From Bacteroidaceae bacterium (lineage in GTDB: Bacteria; Bacteroidota; Bacteroidia; Bacteroidales; Bacteroidaceae): a DNA stretch of 64,000 nt. The translations under genes were made by a program, and so were the position numbers. The notes under the pieces were generated by a model that worked only from the letters and a program-made list of their open reading frames with translations, was not told the DNA's origin and made no database searches. The stretch's first letter is position 1. Each line of letters opens with the position of its first letter. Shown here in pieces: positions 45,172 to 53,867 of the stretch. Location of the stretch: the NCBI GenBank assembly GCA_017938245.1, contig JAGBBX010000038.1:1-64000 (forward strand). Reading direction: 5' to 3'.

Positions 45172-46500
45172 TTACTTGAAACGGGGCATTCCGCCCATCA
45201 TCTTACCCATCTTACCACCTGCCACAGTCTTCATAGCTTTGCGAATCTGCTCGAACTGCTTCATAAGACGGTTGACCTCTTGCAGGGTGGTACCGCTACC
45301 ACGTGCTATACGCTCGCGACGCGATTGGTTTATGATATCGGGGTTCTCGCGCTCCTTGGGTGTCATAGAGTGTATTATCGCCTCTACGCTCTTGAATGCG
45401 TTGTCGTCAATATCAATATCCTTTATAGCCTTGCCCATTCCGGGAATCATCGCCATAAGGTCTTTGATGTTACCCATCTTCTTTATCTGCTCAATTTGCG
45501 AGAGGAAGTCGTTAAAGTCGAATTGGTTACGTGCCAATTTACGCTGTAACTTCTTTGCCTGCTCCTCATCGAACTGCTCCTGAGCGCGCTCAACAAGTGA
45601 AACAACGTCACCCATTCCCAATATACGGTCGGCCATACGGTTGGGGTGGAAGAGGTCTATCGCCTCCATCTTCTCGCCTGTACCAATGAACTTGATGGGT
45701 TTGTTTACTACTGTTCGAATAGAGAGGGCGGCACCGCCTCGGGTGTCACCGTCGAGCTTTGTGAGTACAACTCCTGTAAAGTCGAGACGGTCGTTGAACT
45801 CTTTTGCAGTGTTTACTGCATCCTGACCTGTCATTGAGTCGACAACGAAGAGAATCTCTGCCGGATTTATAGCTTCTTTAATAGCTGCAATCTCCTGCAT
45901 CATTACCTCGTCTACTGCCAAACGACCGGCGGTATCAATTATAACAAGATTATATCCCTCTTTCTTTGCCTCTTTGATAGCATTCTCGGCAATCTGAACC
46001 GGATTTTTGTTCTCGGGCTCGCTGTATACGGGAACCCCTATCTGCTCGCCAAGCACTTTCAACTGGTCGATAGCTGCGGGACGGTAAACGTCACAGGCTA
46101 CCAGCAACGGGTTACGGTTCTTCTTTTTCTTAAGGTAATTAGCCAATTTTGACGAGAAGGTTGTTTTACCCGAACCCTGAAGTCCCGACATAAGTATCAC
46201 CGCCGGATGTCCTTCATAGTTTATCTCGGCTGTCTCGCCACCCATAAGTGTTGTCAGCTCGTCGTGGACAATCTTAATCATCAACTGGCTGGGGTGGATT
46301 GATGTGAGCACGTTCTGACCGATAGCTTTGTTCTTCACCGTGTCGGTAAAGGTCTTTGCTACTTTGTAGTTTACGTCGGCATTAAGCAGTGCTTTACGTA
46401 CATCTTTCAGTGTCTCGGCAACGTTTACTTCGGTGATACGTCCCTCACCTTTAAGTATTTTAAATGAGCGTTCAAGGCGCTCGCTTAGGCTTTCAAACAT
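45172..46500 (-). CDS. ffh: Signal recognition particle protein Ffh
   Basis: A GTPase of 442 residues that binds signal sequences and SRP RNA and delivers ribosomes to FtsY. The N domain (1-90), the G domain with G1 GLQGSGKTT, G3 DTAGRL and G4 TKLDGD, and the methionine-rich M domain with the RNA-binding RRERIARGSGTTLQEVNRLMKQF are all present. The C-terminal tail is GKMGKMMGGMPRFK. The SRP RNA gene is not in the window. It lies between the DUF4831 gene and folD on the same strand. Confidence 0.97.
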   Translation of the reverse strand: MFESLSERLERSFKILKGEGRITEVNVAETLKDVRKALLNADVNYKVAKTFTDTVKNKAIGQNVLTSIHPSQLMIKIVHDELTTLMGGETAEINYEGHPAVILMSGLQGSGKTTFSSKLANYLKKKKNRNPLLVACDVYRPAAIDQLKVLGEQIGVPVYSEPENKNPVQIAENAIKEAKKEGYNLVIIDTAGRLAVDEVMMQEIAAIKEAINPAEILFVVDSMTGQDAVNTAKEFNDRLDFTGVVLTKLDGDTRGGAALSIRTVVNKPIKFIGTGEKMEAIDLFHPNRMADRILGMGDVVSLVERAQEQFDEEQAKKLQRKLARNQFDFNDFLSQIEQIKKMGNIKDLMAMIPGMGKAIKDIDIDDNAFKSVEAIIHSMTPKERENPDIINQSRRERIARGSGTTLQEVNRLMKQFEQIRKAMKTVAGGKMGKMMGGMPRFK

Positions 46501-46534
46501 TTCTGTTGTTTTTTATTTTATTATTCTCAATTAT

Positions 46535-47587
46535 TTATTTTTCTATCTCTATAATTCCTCCTGTGACGGTATCGAATAGTACTTTGGTGTTTCCGTTCTT
46601 GTCGAAGAATTTACGTGAAAGTACTTCTACTGTTCCAAGCTGTGCAAAAGGCATTTCGGCCTCGTAAAGAGTTTCAGATGTTGTATACACTTTTACAAGT
46701 GCCTTTCCCGGCAACGAGTAGCATATACCCTCTTTCTTTATCTCTTTTTTCTTCTTTTTCTTGTCGTCTGCAGGCTCTGTTTTTACTGTTTTTAAGTTCT
46801 TGAAATCGTAATAAATAGGAGAGCCTGCAAGGTTGTCGCGCTCAAGGATTCCTAATTTACGTGAAAAACGGAATAGCACCGAACGTGTGGTGTCACTCTC
46901 GACCGAGGGCGTGAATTTAATGTTGCAGGTATACTTTACAGTATCGGTATGTCCTGTAAAAAGCTCGGTAAGAGTGCGCTCTTGCAGGTCGAGTTCGTTT
47001 AGCACAAGGTGCATCGACTCGCCATCCTGTGGGAGGTTGTCGGCTGTTCCGCGTGTGATAGCCAATTTGCTCTCGCGTATAGCATATATCTCTTTGGCTA
47101 CAAGCTCGGCCATTTTGGCTGTGGATGTTGCTTGAAGAATCTCCTCGGTAAAATATTTGCTCGCATCGACACGCTCTCTATGCGCTGTTTTCTGCTCTTT
47201 GCTCTCGGTATCAATAGCCTTGCGGTTGATGGCACTCAGAATGCCTTTGTCGGTGAGAACAATACTGTTTATCGGGTTGTCTCCCAGTGTTACAGTATAG
47301 GTCTTTTGGCTATTGGGTATTCCATAGCTCTTGACCTGAATGCCCGAGAGCATCCACTCTTTGCTTTCACTTGTAATGGCATCGCTTATACGCAGAAAGC
47401 GCTCGGCATAGCGGTGGAATTCGCCCGGTGTACGTGTGACACATTCGGCCTCAACTGTTATGTCGAGCTGGGTATCGGGCAGGCTGTATGTAACCCCCTC
47501 GTTCATTCCTGACTCGAAAATATTTACTGTTTGTGCGGCACAAGGTACCGAGGCAAACAATATAGCATATAGGAAAAATCTTTTCAT
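46535..47587 (-). CDS. Secreted DUF4831 protein
   Basis: A 350-residue protein with a signal peptide (FFLYAILFASVPCAAQ) and a mixed alpha/beta body beginning NIFESGMNEGVTYSLPDTQLDI, which matches DUF4831, a Bacteroidales family without known function. A lysine cluster (DDKKKKKKEIKKEG, about residues 280) interrupts the second half; this is probably a loop. It heads the DUF4831-ffh-folD-capA run, with its own -7 box at 47627-47634. Confidence 0.8.
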   Translation of the reverse strand: MKRFFLYAILFASVPCAAQTVNIFESGMNEGVTYSLPDTQLDITVEAECVTRTPGEFHRYAERFLRISDAITSESKEWMLSGIQVKSYGIPNSQKTYTVTLGDNPINSIVLTDKGILSAINRKAIDTESKEQKTAHRERVDASKYFTEEILQATSTAKMAELVAKEIYAIRESKLAITRGTADNLPQDGESMHLVLNELDLQERTLTELFTGHTDTVKYTCNIKFTPSVESDTTRSVLFRFSRKLGILERDNLAGSPIYYDFKNLKTVKTEPADDKKKKKKEIKKEGICYSLPGKALVKVYTTSETLYEAEMPFAQLGTVEVLSRKFFDKNGNTKVLFDTVTGGIIEIEK

Positions 47588-47626
47588 AGCACCTGTGAAG
47601 TTAGTGTACGATAATGCAATTTGCCG

Positions 47627-47634
47627 CGAAGATA
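47627..47634 (-). promoter_or_regulatory. -7 box of the DUF4831-ffh-folD run
   Basis: The minus strand reads TATCTTCG, 39 bases before the DUF4831 ATG. Confidence 0.45.
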
Positions 47635-47739
47635 AGAAATTGTTTTCAATTTTACCTTATAAAAATGTCTTTGTTATAATTATTAAACAAACAGAATGAA
47701 AAAAAATGGCAAATATCCCATTATTTCGGAACTTTATGT

Positions 47740-47747
47740 TACTTTTG
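47740..47747 (+). promoter_or_regulatory. -7 box upstream of hpt
   Basis: TACTTTTG matches TAnnTTTG exactly, 64 bases before the hpt ATG. No -33 element is seen. Confidence 0.45.
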
Positions 47748-47811
47748 TAGGCGATACTCTGAAAATGAGTAGAACAAGAAGTCCTCAAAACATTCCCGAA
47801 CAAAGACAAAA

Positions 47812-48351
47812 ATGCAAACGATAGAATTACTCGGAAAGAAGTTCGTGACCTCGATACCGCGTGAAGAGATTGAACGCGAAGTGAAAAGGGTTGCCGGCGA
47901 GATAAACAATGATTACAAGGGCAAGCGACCGTTGTTGCTTGGTGTGCTTAATGGCGCGTTTATGTTTGCAGCCGACCTTATGCGCAACCTCGACATCGAG
48001 TGTGAAATATCTTTCGTGAAAATGTCGTCCTATCAGGGCACGATAACCACAGGTGCGGTGCGTGAGGTAATCGGACTGAACGAAAGTATCGAAGGTCGCG
48101 ATGTAATTGTAATTGAGGATATTGTAGATACAGGCTTGACAATGCAGCGTATGCTTGAACAGCTAAGTGCGCATAATCCGTCAAGCATAAATATTGCATC
48201 GCTTTTCCTTAAGCCTGCACGTCTGAAAGTGCCCGTAGATGTAAAATACAGTGCATTCACTATTTCCGACAGGTTTATTGTCGGTTACGGTCTCGATTAT
48301 GATGGATTGGGACGTAACTTGCCCGATATTTACGATGCTGCCGAAGAGTAA
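47812..48351 (+). CDS. hpt: Hypoxanthine phosphoribosyltransferase
   Basis: The enzyme salvages hypoxanthine or guanine with PRPP. The 179-residue product has the PRPP loop VIVIEDIVDTGLTM, the flexible-loop region KMSSYQGT, LLGVLNGAFMFAADLMR, and FIVGYGLDYDGLGRNLPDI near the end. Complete and of normal length. It is 52 bp upstream of adk on the same strand, making a purine-nucleotide pair. Confidence 0.95.
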   Translation: MQTIELLGKKFVTSIPREEIEREVKRVAGEINNDYKGKRPLLLGVLNGAFMFAADLMRNLDIECEISFVKMSSYQGTITTGAVREVIGLNESIEGRDVIVIEDIVDTGLTMQRMLEQLSAHNPSSINIASLFLKPARLKVPVDVKYSAFTISDRFIVGYGLDYDGLGRNLPDIYDAAEE

Positions 48352-48386
48352 TTGACAATCTTGATAAGAAAAACTTTTTTTAGAAA

Positions 48387-48403
48387 TTTAAACAGCTTCT
48401 AAA
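48387..48403 (+). repeat. Recurrent leader motif TTTAAACAGCTTCTAAA, copy upstream of adk
   Basis: The motif ends at the base before the adk ATG, on the coding strand. Its 16-base core is identical to the copy before ABC-F. It leaves no separate Shine-Dalgarno. Confidence 0.5.
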
Positions 48404-48976
48404 ATGCTTAATATTGTGATTTTTGGTGCCCCCGGTTCTGGCAAGGGCACACAGAGCGAGAAGATAGTAGAGAAGTATAATCTCGACCACATTTCAACAG
48501 GTGATGTTTTACGTGCCGAGATTGCTGCAGGAAGTGAGCTTGGTAAGACCGCTAAGGGGCTCATCGACAATGGTCAGCTTATCCCCGACGAACTTATGGT
48601 AAGCATCTTGGCTGCCAAACTCGACACATTGGTCGACAGTAAGGGTGTTATATTCGACGGTTTCCCCCGAACAATAGCACAGGCCGAGGCGTTAAAGACA
48701 ATGCTCAATGAGCGCGGTCAGGATGTAACAGCAATGATAGAACTCGATGTTCCCGAGGATGAACTTATGACACGTCTTTTGCTGCGTGGTAAAGCATCGG
48801 GACGCGCCGACGACAACGAGGAGACAATCAAAAAACGTCTCGTAGTGTATAACGAGCAGACTTCTCCTCTGAAAGATTGGTATAAGAACGACGGCAAGCA
48901 CTGTTATATCAACGGTTTAGGCGAACTTGACCGTATCTTTGCCGATATTGTAGCTGCAATAGAGAGCAAAATCTGA
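48404..48976 (+). CDS. adk: Adenylate kinase, short-lid form
   Basis: Adk balances ATP, ADP and AMP. The 190-residue protein starts MLNIVIFGAPGSGKGTQSEKI (P-loop 8-15), with STGDVLRAEI, DGFPRTIAQAEAL and RLLLRGKASGRADDNEETIKKRL. The LID is the short kind without zinc cysteines, as usual for Bacteroidetes. A weak hairpin terminator follows. Confidence 0.97.
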   Translation: MLNIVIFGAPGSGKGTQSEKIVEKYNLDHISTGDVLRAEIAAGSELGKTAKGLIDNGQLIPDELMVSILAAKLDTLVDSKGVIFDGFPRTIAQAEALKTMLNERGQDVTAMIELDVPEDELMTRLLLRGKASGRADDNEETIKKRLVVYNEQTSPLKDWYKNDGKHCYINGLGELDRIFADIVAAIESKI

Positions 48977-48993
48977 TAAGCAACAAACAGACA

Positions 48994-49029
48994 CAAGAGA
49001 GGATGCACCGCAAAAAAGCGCGTCCTCTC
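48994..49029 (+). terminator. Hairpin after adk
   Basis: AGAGAGGATGC pairs with GCGTCCTCTCT (11 bp, one G-U) around an A-rich loop. The following T-run is weak (GTTCATAT), so read-through to obgE is possible. Confidence 0.55.
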
Positions 49030-49126
49030 TGTTCATATATCTTGGGGAGTGGTCTGTGCTTGCGATAAGAATACTCAATGTGTTGGTAGCTAATGGAATA
49101 GTAATAGAGGAATAGAACTATATATT

Positions 49127-50281
49127 ATGGCAGAATCGAACTTTATAGACTATGTGAAAATAATTTGCCGTTCGGGTCGAGGAGGGCGAGGAATGGCGCA
49201 TCTGCATCGCGCCAAGTATCTTCCCAACGGAGGTCCCGACGGTGGTGACGGTGGTAAGGGCGGCGATATAATTCTTCGTGGCAACCGTAACTATTGGACA
49301 CTGCTGCACCTTAAATATCAGCGTCATGTCTTTGCGGGCAACGGACAGAACGGTGGTGTAAACCGTAGCACCGGTGCCGATGGTGAAAGCAAAATAATAG
49401 ACGTTCCCTGCGGCACTGTGGCATATAATGCCGAGACGGGCGAATATCTGTGCGATGTAACCGAGGACGGCCAGAAAGTAGTTCTTCTGCGCGGTGGACG
49501 TGGTGGCTTGGGAAATGTGCATTTTGCTACTCCTACACGGCAGGCACCACGCTTTGCGCAGCCGGGTGAACCAATGCGCGAGATGACCGTAACATTGGAG
49601 CTGAAGCTCCTTGCCGACGTCGGTCTGGTAGGCTTTCCGAATGCAGGAAAATCGACACTTCTATCGAGTGTCTCGGCAGCAAAACCCAAGATTGCCAACT
49701 ATCCCTTCACTACATTGGAACCAAATCTGGGAATTGTATCGTATCGCGATAATAAATCGTTTGTAATGGCAGATATTCCCGGTATTATCGAAGGAGCAAG
49801 TCAGGGACGAGGTCTGGGACTGAGGTTTCTCAGGCACATCGAGCGTAATTCGCTACTGTTGTTTATGGTTCCCGGCGACACCGATGACATAAAGCGCGAA
49901 TATGAGATTCTGCTAAACGAACTTGCTACATTCAACCCCGAGATGCTCGATAAACAACGAGTACTTGCAATAACAAAATGCGACCTCATAGATGAAGAAC
50001 TCAAGGATATGCTCTCTGATAATCTGCCCAAGGAGATACCGCACGTCTTTATTTCGGCAGTCACAGGCGAGGGAATATCCGAGTTGAAAGATATTCTGTG
50101 GGAAGAATTAAACAGCGAAGAGAATCTCTTGTCGGCAGTCAAGCGTGACGAGCTTGTGCATCGTAACTACGACCGCCATATGCTTGCTGATGACTTTGCC
50201 AACTGGGAAGATGACGAATACGAGCCTGCCGAAGAAGATGAAGAATTATACTATGAAGAGGATTGGGACGACGAAGAGTAG
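49127..50281 (+). CDS. obgE: GTPase Obg
   Basis: A 384-residue GTPase linked to 50S ribosome maturation and stress. The glycine-rich Obg domain (1-160: [31 protein letters not shown]) is followed by the G domain with G1 GFPNAGKST, switch [12 protein letters not shown]3 [10 protein letters not shown], and TKCDLID. The C-terminus is strongly acidic ([23 protein letters not shown]), as in other Bacteroidetes Obg. It is complete and ends before a hairpin terminator. Confidence 0.97.
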   Translation: MAESNFIDYVKIICRSGRGGRGMAHLHRAKYLPNGGPDGGDGGKGGDIILRGNRNYWTLLHLKYQRHVFAGNGQNGGVNRSTGADGESKIIDVPCGTVAYNAETGEYLCDVTEDGQKVVLLRGGRGGLGNVHFATPTRQAPRFAQPGEPMREMTVTLELKLLADVGLVGFPNAGKSTLLSSVSAAKPKIANYPFTTLEPNLGIVSYRDNKSFVMADIPGIIEGASQGRGLGLRFLRHIERNSLLLFMVPGDTDDIKREYEILLNELATFNPEMLDKQRVLAITKCDLIDEELKDMLSDNLPKEIPHVFISAVTGEGISELKDILWEELNSEENLLSAVKRDELVHRNYDRHMLADDFANWEDDEYEPAEEDEELYYEEDWDDEE

Positions 50282-50307
50282 TTATTGAACTCTATCCTAA
50301 TAATAAT

Positions 50308-50345
50308 GCGCATCGGGTTGTTAAATCTCGATGCGCTTCTTTTAT
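50308..50345 (+). terminator. Terminator after obgE
   Basis: GCGCATCG pairs with CGATGCGC around a 13-base loop, followed by TTCTTTTAT. Confidence 0.75.
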
Positions 50346-50412
50346 CTCTGCGCTAAATTTTTCTTTTTATAAAAAAGTTAAGAAAATATAACCTAATTAA
50401 AAACAAAATCGT

Positions 50413-50420
50413 TACCTTTG
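50413..50420 (+). promoter_or_regulatory. -7 box upstream of the nucleotidyltransferase gene
   Basis: TACCTTTG matches TAnnTTTG exactly and is followed by CGAAAATAG; the ATG is 74 bases downstream, leaving a 5' leader of roughly 65 bases. Confidence 0.5.
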
Positions 50421-50494
50421 CGAAAATAGTGGTGTAAAGACGTATTTCCGCTTGACAATCGACTAACTTTAACAACTTAAATAACAACAGAATT

Positions 50495-51400
50495 ATGAAA
50501 CCTACACTTTTTGTTTTGGCAGCCGGAATGGGCAGCCGTTACGGTGGTTTGAAGCAGTTGGATGGTCTTGGCCCCAACGGTGAGACTATTATGGACTACT
50601 CTATCTTTGACGCAATTCGCGGTGGATTCGGCAAGTTGGTATTTGTTATCCGCAAGGACTTCGAGCAGGACTTCCGAGAGAAAGTGCTCAGCAAGTACGA
50701 GGGTCACATTCCCACAGAGCTTGTATTCCAGGCTATAGACAACCTTCCCGAGGGCTTCAGTGTACCCGCTGAGCGTACAAAACCTTGGGGTACCAACCAC
50801 GCTGTCCTTATGGGTAAGGATGTTATCAAGGAGCCTTTTGCTGTTATCAATGCCGATGACTTCTATGGTCGCGACGCATTCGCTGTTATGGGTAAGTGGC
50901 TTAGCGAGCTTCCCGAGGGTAGCAAAGGACGTTACAGTATGGTAGGTTTCCGCATTTGTAACACTCTTAGCGAGAACGGTAGCGTTGCACGTGGCGTTTG
51001 CGAGACAAATGACCGGAATATGCTTACAGGCGTTGTTGAGCGCACCGAGATTATGCGCGTAGATGGCCCCATCTGCTATAAAGACGAGCAGGGCGAGTGG
51101 AAACCTGTTGCCGAGGAGACTCCCGTATCGATGAACTTCTGGGGTTTCACTCCCGACTACTTCCAGGATTCAGAGGAGCAGTTTGTTGACTTCTTGAAGG
51201 AGAATATCGACAAGCCCAAGGCTGAGTACTTTATTCCTCTTGTAGTTAACAACCTTACAACAACAGGTAAGGCAAGCTGCGAGGTTCTTGACACAACAGC
51301 AAAATGGTTTGGTGTAACATACGCAGCCGACCGTCCCTCAACAGTAGAGAAGATTCAGGCTCTTGTTGATGCCGGTGAGTATCCCGCAAAGTTGTTCTAA
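50495..51400 (+). CDS. NDP-sugar pyrophosphorylase-like nucleotidyltransferase
   Basis: A 301-residue cytoplasmic enzyme of the GT-A/NTP_transferase fold. The nucleotide-binding motif is LFVLAAGMGSRYGGLKQLDGLG (about 5-26), with AVINADDFYGRDAF as the metal-binding DxD-like region. It resembles the UDP-glucose/sugar nucleotidyltransferase group, but the sugar and nucleotide cannot be told from the sequence. Codon use is strongly biased toward common codons, suggesting high expression. It is a single-gene unit with its own promoter and a strong terminator. Confidence 0.85.
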   Translation: MKPTLFVLAAGMGSRYGGLKQLDGLGPNGETIMDYSIFDAIRGGFGKLVFVIRKDFEQDFREKVLSKYEGHIPTELVFQAIDNLPEGFSVPAERTKPWGTNHAVLMGKDVIKEPFAVINADDFYGRDAFAVMGKWLSELPEGSKGRYSMVGFRICNTLSENGSVARGVCETNDRNMLTGVVERTEIMRVDGPICYKDEQGEWKPVAEETPVSMNFWGFTPDYFQDSEEQFVDFLKENIDKPKAEYFIPLVVNNLTTTGKASCEVLDTTAKWFGVTYAADRPSTVEKIQALVDAGEYPAKLF

Positions 51401-51409
51401 AAAACAATT

Positions 51410-51468
51410 TATAGCAATAAACAATAAGAGTACCGTGCATCACGGTACTCTTATTGTTTATTGCTATA
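51410..51468 (+). terminator. Terminator after the nucleotidyltransferase gene
   Basis: TATAGCAATAAACAATAAGA continues into GTACCGTG, which pairs with CACGGTAC and the matching TCTTATTGTTTATTGCTATA: a perfect stem of 28 bp with a CAT-centred loop. Confidence 0.92.
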
Positions 51469-51518
51469 ATAGCTGCCTCGTTTGATTTCTCCGATGGGTA
51501 CTTGTTCTTATCGGGAAA

Positions 51519-51562
51519 TATAACAGTGGCAGCCATCCGTACGGATGGCTGCCACTGTTATA
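51519..51562 (-). terminator. Terminator after the TPR gene
   Basis: TATAACAGTGGCAGCCATCC is followed by GTAC and GGATGGCTGCCACTGTTATA, a perfect palindrome lying 17 bp beyond the stop of the minus-strand TPR gene. Confidence 0.85.
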
Positions 51563-51579
51563 TAAATGTGTGTACGATA

Positions 51580-52248
51580 TTACTTTACACGGTTGATATA
51601 CTTCTCGATATCCATAGCCTGCAATGAGGTGGGGTATTTGCTCTTAATCTGCTCGTAAACGTCGAGAGCCTTGTTGGGAGCACCTGTTTGCTCGTACATT
51701 ATACCTGCCTGAAGAAGGTAATAGGGGCTGATAATATTGTTGTCAGCGCTTTTAGCTGCATCGAGGAAACTGTCGATTGCTTTGTTGTTCTCGCCAACCT
51801 GTGCATAGCAGTTACCTAAAGTACCCATTGCTGCAGGAGAAACCATCTGGTCCTCACCGTCGAACTTCTCGAGGTGGTCGATAGCTTCCTCGTATTTGCC
51901 AAGCTGTGCAAGTGCGATGCCCGCGTATGCGTTTGCAAGGTTACCGCTCTTTGTATTGCTGTACTCCTCGGCAATTGCTATAAGACCAAGGTTTACACCG
52001 TCGCCATCGATCGCTTCTTGATATTTGCTCTCGTTAAAGAGTGCCTGTGCGGGATAGAGTGCCTCGGCAGCCTCTTTCTCGGCGGGCTCTACAACATATT
52101 GGTTGTAAAGAGTAATACCTCCAATGAAGATGAAGATGGCAACAACTGCGCCAATAATGGCTACTTTGTATTTGTTTACAAATGCCTCTGATTTGCTTAG
52201 CACCTCGTCCATTGCTATAGGTGCCTGCTCTGTCTGTTTTGTGCTCAT
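51580..52248 (-). CDS. Membrane-anchored TPR protein (YfgM-like)
   Basis: The true start is ATG 52248 (222 aa, MSTKQTEQAPIAMDEVLSKSE); the longer in-frame reading extends through its promoter. One transmembrane segment (about 31-51, AIIGAVVAIFIFIGGITLYNQ) is followed by TPR repeats in the periplasmic part (ANAYAGIALAQLGKYEEAIDHL, GTLGNCYAQVGENNKAIDSF, LQAGIMYEQTGAPNKALDVYEQI). The layout resembles YfgM, which helps periplasmic chaperone networks near SecYEG; that role is inference. It is divergent from recF. Confidence 0.85.
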   Translation of the reverse strand: MSTKQTEQAPIAMDEVLSKSEAFVNKYKVAIIGAVVAIFIFIGGITLYNQYVVEPAEKEAAEALYPAQALFNESKYQEAIDGDGVNLGLIAIAEEYSNTKSGNLANAYAGIALAQLGKYEEAIDHLEKFDGEDQMVSPAAMGTLGNCYAQVGENNKAIDSFLDAAKSADNNIISPYYLLQAGIMYEQTGAPNKALDVYEQIKSKYPTSLQAMDIEKYINRVK

Positions 52249-52313
52249 TTTTTTATTTTTATTTATTATTTCCTTAATAGATGATATTTGCGCACTTTTT
52301 GCAAAATCAACCG

Positions 52314-52321
52314 CAAAAGTA
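52314..52321 (-). promoter_or_regulatory. -7 box of the TPR gene
   Basis: The minus strand reads TACTTTTG, an exact TAnnTTTG match, with TTTC (one mismatch from TTTG) 19 bases upstream. The ATG at 52248 is 65 bases downstream. Confidence 0.5.
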
Positions 52322-52416
52322 ATCAAAATCTTTGTAGTCTGAAAATTATAGATGTTTTTTTTGTATATATAGGTAAATAATCCTGCTATATGTGTCGAAA
52401 AGCTATTAAAAAACAT

Positions 52417-52424
52417 TATCTTCG
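52417..52424 (+). promoter_or_regulatory. -7 box of recF
   Basis: TATCTTCG 28 bases before the recF ATG; the surrounding CATTATCTTCGC is shared with the porQ promoter. Confidence 0.5.
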
Positions 52425-52452
52425 CGCTACTTTAATCAAATAGTGCGCAAGT

Positions 52453-53559
52453 ATGTTCATAGATAATATATCGATAATAAACTACAGGAATCTGCCCGAG
52501 GTTGAACTCTCTTTCTCGCCTAAAATAAATTGTCTTATAGGAAGCAACGGGATGGGAAAGACCAATTTGTTGGATGCGGTCTATTATCTTTCGTTTTGCA
52601 AGAGTGCATTGGGCACCTCCGATAGTTCCAACATACGTCACGGAGAACCTTTTTTTATGATTAAAGGCAACTATGTGAGTGATAGTGATATACAATGCGA
52701 AATATCGTGTGGAATAAAGCAAGGCGAGAAGAAACAGTTCCGTCGAGACAAGAAACTGTATGAACGTCTTGCCGACCACATAGGTACTGTACCTTTAGTG
52801 CTTGTCTCGCCTGCCGATAATGAACTTGTGGTAGGGGGTAGCGAGGAACGTCGTCGTTTTATGGATGTTGTAATATCGCAATATAACCGCGACTATCTGT
52901 TGGCGCTTATGCGATATAATCGTGCCCTACAACAGCGCAATGCAATGTTGCGTGGCGACCGTGAACCCGATGCCGAGATGCTTTCACTCGTCGATGAGAT
53001 GATGACTGCCGATGCCGAGATTGTCTATCGTGGACGCTGTAATTTTGTCGAGGAACTTATGCCTATTTTTAAGGAGTTCTACTCACATATTGCAGGAGAC
53101 GACGAAGAGGTGAGTCTGCGTTACCGCTCGCATCTTGCCGACAGGAGCCTGCAACAACTGCTTTTTGAGTCGCGTGCCGACGACCTTAGAATGGGGTACA
53201 CAACAAAAGGATTGCATCGCGATGAACTTGTTATGCAGCTTGGTGGGTACCCGATACGAAAAGAGGGCTCGCAGGGACAGAATAAAAGTTATCTGGTGTC
53301 GCTGAAACTCGCTCAGTTCGATTTTCTGCGTCGCAAGGGTGGTGAGACACCGTTGCTTCTGCTCGACGATATATTCGATAAACTCGATTCAAAACGTGTC
53401 GAGAAGATTGTTGCTCTTGTCTCGGGCGACCGATTCGGTCAGATATTTATTACCGATGTAAACCGAGAACACACCGACTCTATTTTGGAGTGTATCGAAG
53501 GCGAATATAAACTTTTTGAGGTAACAAAGGGTTCAATAAATATAGTAAAGGAGCGATGA
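52453..53559 (+). CDS. recF: DNA replication/repair protein RecF
   Basis: An SMC-like ATPase (368 aa) that loads RecA at single-strand gaps with RecO and RecR. Walker A is CLIGSNGMGKTNLLDAVYYLS (about 28-48); the signature GSQGQNKSYLVSLKLAQ and Walker B LLLLDDIFDKLDSKRVEKI are intact, as is RRFMDVVISQ. Here recF is not next to dnaA-dnaN but next to a DUF721 gene, with which it shares a 4-bp ATGA overlap, so translation is coupled. Confidence 0.96.
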   Translation: MFIDNISIINYRNLPEVELSFSPKINCLIGSNGMGKTNLLDAVYYLSFCKSALGTSDSSNIRHGEPFFMIKGNYVSDSDIQCEISCGIKQGEKKQFRRDKKLYERLADHIGTVPLVLVSPADNELVVGGSEERRRFMDVVISQYNRDYLLALMRYNRALQQRNAMLRGDREPDAEMLSLVDEMMTADAEIVYRGRCNFVEELMPIFKEFYSHIAGDDEEVSLRYRSHLADRSLQQLLFESRADDLRMGYTTKGLHRDELVMQLGGYPIRKEGSQGQNKSYLVSLKLAQFDFLRRKGGETPLLLLDDIFDKLDSKRVEKIVALVSGDRFGQIFITDVNREHTDSILECIEGEYKLFEVTKGSINIVKER

Positions 53560-53846
53560 AACGAGGTAGCTTAAAATCAATATCCGAAATTGTACGGGAG
53601 ACCTGCCGCGAGGAGGGACTCGAAACTCCGCTCAATGAGTATCGTCTCATTCAGGCGTGGGGGCAGTTGTTGGGTAGCAGCGTAAAAAACTATACAAAGA
53701 ATCTGTTCATCAAGAATCAGATACTTTACGTAACTCTAACCTCCTCGGTTCTGCGTCAGGAACTTATGATGAACCGTCGCACCCTTGTACACAGGCTCAA
53801 CGAGCACGTCAAGGCGCAGGTGATAACAAATATAATATTCCGTTGA
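53556..53846 (+). CDS. DUF721 protein (DciA-like)
   Basis: A 96-residue basic cytoplasmic protein. The DUF721 core reads LIQAWGQLLGSSVKNYTKNLFIKNQILYVTLTSSVLRQELMMNRRTLVHRLNEHV. This fold occurs in DciA, which loads or guides the replicative helicase DnaB in bacteria lacking DnaC/DnaI. Bacteroidetes versions are short, consisting of the domain alone. ATG overlaps the recF TGA by 4 bp. The helicase-loader role is inferred from the family; the gene is intact. Confidence 0.85.
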   Translation: MKRGSLKSISEIVRETCREEGLETPLNEYRLIQAWGQLLGSSVKNYTKNLFIKNQILYVTLTSSVLRQELMMNRRTLVHRLNEHVKAQVITNIIFR

Positions 53847-53867
53847 ACAAATAATTAAAAAGAGAAT

